A stretch of DNA of 11,634 nucleotides from assembly GCA_002394165.1 (NCBI GenBank), contig DGTA01000041.1, forward strand, positions 1 through 11,634, written 5' to 3'. The translations under genes were made by a program, and so were the position numbers. Positions within the stretch are counted from its first letter, which is position 1; each line of letters starts with the position of its first letter. Below, piece by piece: positions 6,768-11,634 of the stretch. The notes under the pieces were generated by a model. That model was not told the DNA's origin, searched no databases, and worked only from the letters and a program-made list of their open reading frames with translations. The stretch comes from Lachnospiraceae bacterium UBA4348. Its GTDB lineage: Bacteria; Bacillota; Clostridia; Lachnospirales; Lachnospiraceae.

Positions 6768-7637
6768 TCAGTATTCTTTCTTTTTATGGAAGAAACCGAT
6801 GGCAAAGGCGCCGGGGCCGGAGTAGGAGCCTACGGTGGCGCCAAACTGCATCCGGTAGACGCTGCTCTCATTTCCCTCGAAGAGATCAGCCTGATCCTTC
6901 ATGTAATCGAGCATGTTGGCGTCGGATAACCCGGACCAGGCCAAGCACACCGGAAGGGAAAAGTCGATCCCGCCGGTGTTGCGGATCATCTCCGACATCA
7001 GCTCATATCCTTTTTTCTGGCCGCGCGCCTTGCCCAGGATCTTTACCTTGCCTTCCTCATCCGCGGTGATGACGGGCTTTACCTTGAGCAGGCCGCCGGC
7101 CACTTTTGCGGCGAGGGAAATACGGCCGCCCTTGTACGCATACTCGAGGGTGTCGACCTGAGCGATCACGTGAAGCCTCTTCTTGTTCCTCTCGAGGCGC
7201 TGGACGATCTCCTCGTGCGTCTTGCCCATTCTTACCAGACCTTCTGCATAGCGGACAAGGACATACTGTGAGGCGCAGACACTGAGACTGTCGACCACCG
7301 ATACCTTGCCGCCGAAATTCTGTGCCGCCAGATACGCGCTCTGATAGCAGCCGGAAAGACCGGAAGAGACTGTGATGCAGATAACGGTGTCATCATTTTC
7401 AATGGCCTGTGCAAAGGCTTTTTCGTATTCATAAGGCGGGACCTGACTGGTTTTGGGAAGCTCGCCCGCTTCTCCCATCCGGCGGTAGAGTTCATCCGCC
7501 GAAAGCGTTACATCGTCAAGAAATTCCTCGTCACCGAAGCGGACCGTCAGCGGAAGGACCGTGATCCCCCATTTCGCCGCTGTCTCCTGCCTGATATCAC
7601 TTCCTGAATCGGTAATGATCCTGATTCCCATACTCAT
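6768..7637 (-). CDS. DegV family fatty-acid-binding protein
   Basis: This 289-residue protein is a full-length DegV-family member, a cytoplasmic protein that binds a fatty acid; in some Gram-positives (FakB) it presents the fatty acid to the kinase FakA. The motifs are ITDSGSD (8-14), LPKTSQVPP (60-68, with T63 and S64) and SSGLSGCYQSA (91-101), the loops that hold the acyl carboxylate. A KGGRIS segment (around 168-173) and the FGATVGSYSGPGAFAIGF C-terminal strand are also typical. AGGAGG is four bases before the first ATG (7637) and ten before the second (7631, MGIRIITD), so either could be used. No FakA-like gene is nearby. It has its own promoter, facing away from the fucO-like gene. Confidence 0.95.
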   Translation of the reverse strand: MSMGIRIITDSGSDIRQETAAKWGITVLPLTVRFGDEEFLDDVTLSADELYRRMGEAGELPKTSQVPPYEYEKAFAQAIENDDTVICITVSSGLSGCYQSAYLAAQNFGGKVSVVDSLSVCASQYVLVRYAEGLVRMGKTHEEIVQRLERNKKRLHVIAQVDTLEYAYKGGRISLAAKVAGGLLKVKPVITADEEGKVKILGKARGQKKGYELMSEMIRNTGGIDFSLPVCLAWSGLSDANMLDYMKDQADLFEGNESSVYRMQFGATVGSYSGPGAFAIGFFHKKKEY

Positions 7638-7663
7638 TGAACCTCCTGTAAAGCTTTCAGTAT

Positions 7664-7691
7664 ATTTTATTCCAATTTAACAGGATGTAAA
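7664..7691 (-). promoter_or_regulatory. Promoter of the degV-like gene
   Basis: On the minus strand TTTACA (7691-7686, five of six) and TAAAAT (7669-7664, five of six) are separated by 16 bases. The predicted start near 7657 leaves about 20 bases to the ATG. It overlaps the upstream part of the divergent alcohol-dehydrogenase promoter. Confidence 0.6.
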
Positions 7692-7700
7692 GAACTTTTA

Positions 7701-7709
7701 TGTTATAAT
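7701..7709 (+). promoter_or_regulatory. Extended -10 promoter of the fucO-like gene
   Basis: TGTTATAAT at 7701-7709 is a perfect TATAAT with the upstream TG of an extended -10. No good -35 lies at 16-18 bases; TTAACA (7677-7682) is 21 bases away. Transcription near 7716 gives a leader of about 38 bases that holds a small AGCC-CAT-GGCT hairpin followed by a T-rich run (7732-7739) and then TGGAGG (7741-7746), the ribosome site for the ATG at 7754. The in-frame TTG at 7730 precedes that site and is not favoured. Confidence 0.6.
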
Positions 7710-7753
7710 ACCCTCAGCCCATGGCTTAATTGTTTTTTTATGGAGGTTTTATT

Positions 7754-8899
7754 ATGGCTGTTAATCGTTTTGTACTCAATGGAATGTCCTTCCATGGCCA
7801 CGGTGCCATCAATGAGATCCCGGGGATCATCGCTTCGAAAGGCTTTAAGAAGGCTTTTGTCGCTTCTGATCCGGATCTGGTGAAGTTTGGTGTTACGGCT
7901 AAGGTGACGTCGCTTCTTGAAGAGAACGGGATCGACTATGTTGTCTATTCCAACATCAAACCCAATCCGACCATCCAGAACGTTCAGGAAGGCGTGGACG
8001 CTTACAGGGCTTCCGGCGCTGATTTCATGATCACGATCGGCGGCGGCTCTTCGATGGATACCGGCAAGGGAATCGGCATCATCGTCAACAACCCGGAATA
8101 CTACGATGTCCGTTCGCTCGAGGGAGTGGCCCCGACGAAAAAGCGCACCGTCTTTACCATTGCGGTTCCCACGACCGGCGGTACCGGCGCAGAGTCCACG
8201 ATCAACTACGTGATCACGGACGTTGAGAAGAAACGCAAATTTGTGTGTGTGGATCCTAACGATATCCCCGATGTCGCAGTCGTTGACCCGGATATGATGT
8301 CCTCGATGCCCAAAGGACTGACGGCTTCCACCGGTATGGACGCTCTTACACACGCGATCGAAGGCTATACCACCAAAGCGGCCTGGGCTCTGTCTGACTG
8401 CCTGGATCTTGAAGCGATCAAGCTGATCGCAAAGAACCTGCGCGCTGCTGTCAACAACGATCCGGACGGACGTGAAGGAATGGCTCTTGCCCAGTATGTG
8501 ACGGCTATGGCTTATTCGAACGTTGGCCTGGGAATCGCCCACTCGATGGCCCATACTCTCGGCGCTGTTTACGACACGCCCCACGGCGTGGCCTGCGCCA
8601 TGATGCTTCCGATCGTTATGGAATTCAACAAAGAGTACACCGGCGAAAAGTACAAAGCGATCGCCGAGGCATTCGGTGTTGATACGACCGGAATGGATCA
8701 GGAAACCTACCGTCAGGCGGCGATCGATGCCGTGCAGCAGCTTTCCGTTGATGTCGGAATCCCGACCAAACTCGAGAAGCTGAAAGAGGAAGATCTTCCG
8801 TTCCTGTGCGAATCCGCCGCAGCGGATGCCTGCGCACCCGGCAATCCCAGAGAGGCAACGCTGGCTGATTTCGAGGCAATGTTCCGCAAACTGATGTAA
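7754..8899 (+). CDS. fucO: Iron-type alcohol dehydrogenase, lactaldehyde reductase (FucO-like)
   Basis: This 381-residue protein is a group III metal-dependent alcohol dehydrogenase, close to E. coli FucO along its whole length (for example DVRSLEG.(S/A)PT, INYVITD, KFVCVDP.DIP, LTHAIEGY, SNVGLG and GNPREATL, from memory of FucO). The NAD motif is IGGGSSMD (95-102), and the iron ligands are D196, H200, H263 and H277, the same positions as in FucO. It would reduce lactaldehyde to 1,2-propanediol with NADH, the fermentative end step of fucose or rhamnose use; 1,3-propanediol or other aldehydes are alternatives. The protein is cytoplasmic. TGGAGG lies seven bases before the ATG. No fucose or rhamnose kinase, isomerase or aldolase is in the window. 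The many GTT and GCT codons suggest high expression. A terminator-like palindrome starts three bases after the stop. Confidence 0.93.
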   Translation: MAVNRFVLNGMSFHGHGAINEIPGIIASKGFKKAFVASDPDLVKFGVTAKVTSLLEENGIDYVVYSNIKPNPTIQNVQEGVDAYRASGADFMITIGGGSSMDTGKGIGIIVNNPEYYDVRSLEGVAPTKKRTVFTIAVPTTGGTGAESTINYVITDVEKKRKFVCVDPNDIPDVAVVDPDMMSSMPKGLTASTGMDALTHAIEGYTTKAAWALSDCLDLEAIKLIAKNLRAAVNNDPDGREGMALAQYVTAMAYSNVGLGIAHSMAHTLGAVYDTPHGVACAMMLPIVMEFNKEYTGEKYKAIAEAFGVDTTGMDQETYRQAAIDAVQQLSVDVGIPTKLEKLKEEDLPFLCESAAADACAPGNPREATLADFEAMFRKLM

Positions 8900-8901
8900 T
8901 T

Positions 8902-9107
8902 TCTGACAGGGGACGGTTCTCATATATAATATCAAATAAAAAAGGATCACCCTGTTCCACGGGGAACACTCGCGTTCTGACCTCGCGCAGCGGTACATAA
9001 GGCTCGGGCTTCGCCCTTGCCAAGTACCGGCGCTGCGGTCACGTCCCCTTTGGAACAGGGCGATCCTTTTTTCTATGATGTCATGAAGAGGGCTGTCCCC
9101 TGTCAGA
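8902..9107. repeat. MITE/REP-like nested palindromic element
   Basis: A 206-base element is bounded by perfect 13-base inverted repeats TCTGACAGGGGAC (8902-8914) and GTCCCCTGTCAGA (9095-9107). It contains no ORF that looks coding. Inside it lies a second, much longer hairpin (see the terminator entry). The end reading ACAGGGGACGGTTCTC matches, from memory, short repeats that occur many times in Clostridia and other genomes and are associated with REP-type (Y1/IS200-like) transposases; none is present here. I found no clear target-site duplication. It may therefore be a non-autonomous mobile repeat that carried or became a transcription terminator between the fucO-like gene and the ABC operon. 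Confidence 0.7.
8938..9072. terminator. Long bidirectional terminator-like hairpin inside the repeat
   Basis: AAAAAAGGATC (8938-8948) pairs with GATCCTTTTTT (9062-9072), then after one A-C mismatch CCCTGTTCC (8950-8958) pairs with GGAACAGGG (9052-9060), giving 20 of 21 paired. The interior folds again: CGCAGC+GGTAC (8986-8996) with GTACC+GCTGCG (9024-9037, three-base bulge), closing on GGGC-TTC-GCCC (9006-9016). The flanking A and T runs make it a rho-independent terminator on either strand, 38 bases after the fucO-like stop. Confidence 0.75.
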
Positions 9108-9173
9108 TTGCATAAATTGTACACTCAAAAACTGTACAACCTTACAAAGTTGTTGCGATTTGGCCGAGTTATG

Positions 9174-9203
9174 TTGACATGCAAAGACAAGTTGGGCTAT
9201 AGT
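9174..9203 (+). promoter_or_regulatory. Promoter of the ABC importer operon
   Basis: A perfect -35 TTGACA (9174-9179) and TATAGT (9198-9203, five of six) are 18 bases apart. A start near 9210 gives a leader of about 124 bases before the binding-protein ATG. The CAAGTTG half-site (9188-9194) sits in the spacer, and AGTTGTAC overlaps the -10, positions where a bound protein would block polymerase. Confidence 0.7.
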
Positions 9204-9215
9204 TGTACGCAGTGA

Positions 9216-9252
9216 AGGGCCTGTTATTTTCAAGTTGTATAGTCAAGGCCCT
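9216..9252 (+). other. Leader hairpin AGGGCCT / AGGCCCT
   Basis: AGGGCCT (9216-9222) pairs with AGGCCCT (9246-9252) around a 23-base loop that contains the CAAGTTGTAT half-site. It lies just after the predicted transcription start. It could protect the messenger 5' end or take part in regulation, but the long loop makes its stability modest. Confidence 0.35.
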
Positions 9253-9255
9253 CCG

Positions 9256-9273
9256 GTACAAGACAACTTGTAC
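9256..9273. promoter_or_regulatory. Perfect palindromic operator candidate
   Basis: GTACAAGACAACTTGTAC is a perfect 7-base inverted repeat with a 4-base centre, the strongest dyad in the array. The size fits a dimeric helix-turn-helix regulator such as a GntR- or LacI-type protein. It is in the transcribed leader, about 60 bases before the binding-protein start. Confidence 0.5.
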
Positions 9274-9333
9274 GGTTATTTGTACCTGACAACTTGGTGC
9301 AGTATTTATTGTGTTTCAAAAGGAGGATGTACA

Positions 9334-10473
9334 ATGAAACGTAAACTTATCAGCGCGGTCATGACCGCAGCCATGGTTGGTTCCCTGGCGGTTTCCTCTG
9401 TCCCGGCTTACGCGGGCGACATTGCCAACGAAGACATCACCATCGGCGTTTCCATCTGGAGCTCCACAGACGTTCTCGGTTCTCAGTGCAAACTGATCCT
9501 TGACGCAGCTGCTGAGGCACTGGGCGTTAAAGTTCAGTATGTTGACCAGGGTCATGTTTCCGAGAAGGTTACCCAGTCTGTTGATACACTGTGTGCCGCC
9601 GGCTGCCAGGGTATCGTGATCTGCAACTCTGCTGACAGTGAGATGATGAGCGCGATCAACACCTGCAACAACAACGGTGTTTATCTTGCACAGTTCTTCC
9701 GCGTAATCAGCGAAGAAGCCAACCCCGATATCTATGAGCTTGCAAAAGCTTCCGAGTATTATGTTGGTGCCGTTCATGAGAACGAGCCCGAGAACGGCGA
9801 GAAGCTGGTTAACATCCTCCTTGAAAAAGGCTGCAGAAACATTGGTCTGATCGGCTGGGAGCAGGGCGATGCTACATGGCTTGGCAGATGGGAAGGCTAT
9901 CAGGCCGGTGTTGAGGCTTGGAACGAAGCTAATCCCGATGACCAGGCAAAACTGTCTGATCCGCAGTATGCAGGCACCACTTCCGAAGGCGGCGCAAAGG
10001 CAGCTGACGCTCTGATGCAGGCTGATCCCGAGCTGGATGCCATCATCCCGGCCGGCGGCGGCGGAGAGCCCCTGCAGGGTGCTATCAGCGCTATCGAAAA
10101 AGCTGGCAAGACCGGTGAGATCGCTGTTGTTTCCACAGACTTCCTTCCGGATCTTGGCGAGAGACTTGAGAATGGTTCCATGGCTGGTGAGTCCGGCGGA
10201 CATTACTGCGATCCGCTGTTCGCATTCATGATGGTCTACAATGCGATCAAGGGCAACTACACTGATTTCGCAGGCACCTTCAACGATGTTCTGTTCCCGT
10301 ATCTGTATGTTGCTTCTCCGGAAGACTATGCTGATTATGAGACCTACTTCGTAGATCAGCTTCCTTACACCTCTGATGAGCTGGTTGCTATGGCTGATCT
10401 GAGCCTTGAGGATCTGGCAGCTACCGCTGCTTCCCTGTCCATCGAGGATGCTGCAGCCCGTGCTGCAAAATAA
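9334..10473 (+). CDS. Sugar-type ABC transporter substrate-binding protein
   Basis: This 379-residue protein is a type I periplasmic-binding (Peripla_BP_4, ribose/galactose-like) protein. A signal peptide (MKRKLISAVM, hydrophobic core, then SSVPAYA) is likely cut after A27. The mature part opens with ITIGVSIWSSTD, followed by VDQGHVSEKVTQSVDTL, GCQGIVICNSADSEM, NIGLIGWEQGD, ELDAIIPAGGGG and IAVVSTDF, the strand-loop order of this fold. There is no Cys at the cleavage site, so unlike most Gram-positive binding proteins it would not be lipidated. The tail (SLEDLAATAASLSIEDAAAR) is Ala-rich and helical. AGGAGG lies seven bases before the ATG. The GTT/GCT-rich codon use suggests high expression. 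A terminator separates it from the permease. The ligand is unknown; the fucO-like neighbour hints at a deoxysugar. Confidence 0.93.
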   Translation: MKRKLISAVMTAAMVGSLAVSSVPAYAGDIANEDITIGVSIWSSTDVLGSQCKLILDAAAEALGVKVQYVDQGHVSEKVTQSVDTLCAAGCQGIVICNSADSEMMSAINTCNNNGVYLAQFFRVISEEANPDIYELAKASEYYVGAVHENEPENGEKLVNILLEKGCRNIGLIGWEQGDATWLGRWEGYQAGVEAWNEANPDDQAKLSDPQYAGTTSEGGAKAADALMQADPELDAIIPAGGGGEPLQGAISAIEKAGKTGEIAVVSTDFLPDLGERLENGSMAGESGGHYCDPLFAFMMVYNAIKGNYTDFAGTFNDVLFPYLYVASPEDYADYETYFVDQLPYTSDELVAMADLSLEDLAATAASLSIEDAAARAAK

Positions 10474-10521
10474 TCTGTACAATACAGTTTGCCCCGTGTA
10501 ACGGCAGGCTGAAACATCAGT

Positions 10522-10564
10522 GGGGTTGCCGCAGGCTTATGTTATGGCGGCAGCCCCCTTTTTT
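10522..10564 (+). terminator. Intra-operon terminator/attenuator after the binding-protein gene
   Basis: GGGGTTGCCGC (10522-10532) pairs with GCGGCAGCCCC (10547-10557) over 11 positions, one a G-U, with a 14-base loop, followed by CTTTTTT. It lies between binding protein and permease, with no visible new promoter after it, so partial read-through would give much more binding protein than permease. Confidence 0.8.
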
Positions 10565-10596
10565 CGGGATGGTGGCTCCACCTCCCGTTGGCGGGA
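10565..10596 (+). other. Two mutually exclusive hairpins before the permease
   Basis: CGGGA (10565-10569) can pair with TCCCG (10583-10587), extended by GGTG/CACC (10571-10574, 10579-10582) with a one-base bulge. The same TCCCG can instead pair with CGGGA (10592-10596) over a TTGG loop. The first form is longer and probably preferred. Either would lie about 30 to 40 bases before the permease start. Confidence 0.4.
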
Positions 10597-10625
10597 CTTG
10601 AATAAAAAAGATTGAGGTGAAACGT

Positions 10626-11594
10626 ATGGGCTCTACTGCAAATACTGCCGGCGGAAAGAAAATGGGCGGCAAGGCCCTCGGCTATGTGATACTGGTCCTT
10701 CTGGTCATCGCATCCTGGGCGATCTTCAAGATCATCACACCGTCCAATTTCGGAAAACCGTCCAATCTGCTCAGCTACTTTGAGGCATCCCTGATGGTGT
10801 CCGCCGGTGCTGTCGGATTTTTCTTTGTCATGGTCATGGGGATGTTCGACTTCTCCATCGGCGCAAACATCATGCTTTCTTCCATCGTGGGCACCGTGCT
10901 TGCCTCCAGGTTCGGACTGGGATATCCCGGACTGATCCTCGGCTGCATCGCGACCGGCGCGATCATCGGGACGATCAACGGTCTCTTCTATGTGACGCTG
11001 CGTATCCCTTCCATGATCGTCACGACCGGTCTGGCCCTGATCTACGAGGCGATCGCCAGCTATATCGCGGGCGGTCAGTCGGCTACCCTGCCCTCTGATC
11101 TGCGTGCCTTCGGCTCCATGCCGGGCAATCTGATCCTTGCGGTCATCGCATTCGTGGCAGCCTATCTGCTGCTCAACTATACAAAGATCGGTACTTACAC
11201 CTATGCCATCGGCTCCGATGAGTTCGTTGCCAAGAACATGGGTATCAACGTAAAGCGGTACAAAGTGATCGCATTCATCATCTCCGGCGCTTTCTTCGGA
11301 GTGGAAGCCATCCTGACCATCAGTTACGGCTCCTCCATGGTCGCCGAGACAGGCATGCTTTCCATGAGCCGCAACTTCTATCCGACGATGGGCTGCTTCC
11401 TGGGTATGGCCATGAAGAAATACGGCATCCCGATCCCGGCTATCATCATCGGTGAATTCTTCCTGCAGATCATCTATTACGGCTTCGTGGCGCTGGGCGC
11501 TCCCACAGCCGTCAACGATGTTATCTCGGGTCTGGCACTGCTGATCATCGTAACCCTGACCACCAAGGTCACCAAGGGTGAGATCGTTAAGTAA
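10626..11594 (+). CDS. ABC transporter permease, ribose/galactose type (BPD_transp_2)
   Basis: This 322-residue integral membrane protein has about eight to ten hydrophobic segments, starting at about 17-36. The family motif usually read G.iDLSVG appears as GMFDFSIGANIMLSS near residue 78, followed by GTINGLFYVTLRIPSMIVTTG near 118-140 and the cytoplasmic GTYTYAIGSDEFVAKNMGI coupling loop near 196-214 with the G..AA-like pattern altered to D.FVAKN. It would form the channel of the importer fed by the upstream binding protein. The ATG at 10626 has GAGGTG six bases upstream; the in-frame GTG at 10617 overlaps that ribosome site and is rejected. A further gene starts 19 bases after its stop. Confidence 0.93.
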   Translation: MGSTANTAGGKKMGGKALGYVILVLLVIASWAIFKIITPSNFGKPSNLLSYFEASLMVSAGAVGFFFVMVMGMFDFSIGANIMLSSIVGTVLASRFGLGYPGLILGCIATGAIIGTINGLFYVTLRIPSMIVTTGLALIYEAIASYIAGGQSATLPSDLRAFGSMPGNLILAVIAFVAAYLLLNYTKIGTYTYAIGSDEFVAKNMGINVKRYKVIAFIISGAFFGVEAILTISYGSSMVAETGMLSMSRNFYPTMGCFLGMAMKKYGIPIPAIIIGEFFLQIIYYGFVALGAPTAVNDVISGLALLIIVTLTTKVTKGEIVK

Positions 11595-11613
11595 TTCGAA
11601 GGGGGAAAAAGGA

Positions 11614-11634
11614 ATGAGCGAAGTAAGATTACAG
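11614..11634 (+). CDS. Start of a downstream gene in the ABC operon (partial)
   Basis: ATG at 11614 gives MSEVRLQ and runs off the window. AAGGGGGAAAAAGGA precedes it. By position, after binding protein and permease, the ATP-binding subunit is expected, but seven residues cannot show it; a second permease is also possible. Confidence 0.6.

Larger units (their letters stand above)
9117..9297 (+). promoter_or_regulatory. Operator array: repeated TTGTAC and CAAGTTG/CAACTTG half-sites
   Basis: This 434-base gap (8900-9333) holds, after the repeat element, many related half-sites: TTGTAC (9117), GTACAA (9134), an ACAACNTTNNAANGTTGT palindrome (9136-9153), CAAGTTG (9188), AGTTGTAC (9201), CAAGTTGTAT (9231), GTACAAG (9256), ACAACTTGTAC (9263), TTGTACC (9280) and ACAACTTGG (9289). 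Several lie in or next to the promoter spacer and the rest in the leader. Such spacing suggests a repressor or activator binding co-operatively; the regulator is unknown and not encoded in the window. Confidence 0.6.

Noticed and set aside
6750..6790. Terminator between the convergent DUF1667 and degV-like genes
   Set aside because: Only two bases separate the stops, and the T-rich stretch here encodes the Lys-rich end of the DegV protein; no stem precedes it.
8938..9072. CRISPR array or riboswitch
   Set aside because: The repeats are inverted pairs forming one nested hairpin, not regularly spaced direct repeats, and no known riboswitch core was recognised. A terminator-bearing repeat explains it better.
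7703..9124. Minus-strand ORF of 473 codons across the fucO-like gene and the repeat
   Set aside because: It covers a clear FucO homologue and a palindromic repeat, which is what a chance open antisense frame looks like. No start signal or domain was seen.
9316..10482. Minus-strand ORF of 388 codons opposite the binding protein
   Set aside because: The plus strand encodes a well-formed signal peptide and binding-protein fold; the antisense product has no family features.

Overview
The window reads as chromosome of a Gram-positive, anaerobic, fairly GC-rich Clostridia member, most likely Lachnospiraceae or a close relative. This is inferred from the strong AGGAGG-type ribosome binding sites, the protein families present (DegV, YczE-type membrane protein, DUF1667 redox cluster, DUF-like small membrane protein beside a ZnuA-like binding protein) and the absence of outer-membrane components. 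No rRNA, tRNA, CRISPR array, phage gene or transposase gene was seen. Coding density is high apart from one 434-base regulatory and repeat region at 8900-9333.

Layout. (1) Positions 1-1442, minus strand: a metal-uptake transcript with its own promoter. It holds a 60-residue membrane protein with an extracytoplasmic His/Cys motif, a ZnuA-like metal-binding lipoprotein, and a translationally coupled small lipoprotein gene that looks frameshifted and runs off the left edge. (2) 1497-2156, minus: a YczE-family integral membrane protein. (3) 2264-6765, plus: a tight five-gene run (gaps of 43, 15, 11 and -1 bases) encoding a metallophosphoesterase, a small alpha/beta hydrolase, and a three-part redox module: a GlpA-like FAD dehydrogenase with a C-terminal cysteine cluster, a two-Rossmann FAD/NAD oxidoreductase, and a DUF1667 cysteine protein. 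(4) 6768-7637, minus: a DegV-family fatty-acid-binding protein, convergent with the redox operon and divergent from the next gene. (5) 7754-8899, plus: an iron-type alcohol dehydrogenase very like FucO (lactaldehyde reductase). (6) 8902-9107: a nested palindromic element with perfect 13-base terminal inverted repeats around a terminator-like long hairpin. (7) 9108-11634, plus: a sugar-type ABC importer operon with a strong promoter set in an array of CAAGTTG/CAACTTG operator half-sites. It encodes a binding protein, then a leaky terminator, a permease, and the first seven codons of a third gene.

How the parts may work together. The redox module resembles anaerobic glycerol-3-phosphate dehydrogenase (GlpABC) with DUF1667 in the place of GlpC. 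Its co-transcription with a phosphoesterase and a hydrolase suggests handling of glycerophosphate-type or related substrates (inference). FucO normally reduces lactaldehyde from fucose or rhamnose breakdown, and the neighbouring importer could bring in a deoxysugar, but the repeat and terminator between them argue for separate transcripts. The most unusual signals are the nested repeat, the operator array, the alternative hairpins between binding protein and permease, the frameshifted lipoprotein, and the His/Cys small membrane protein.
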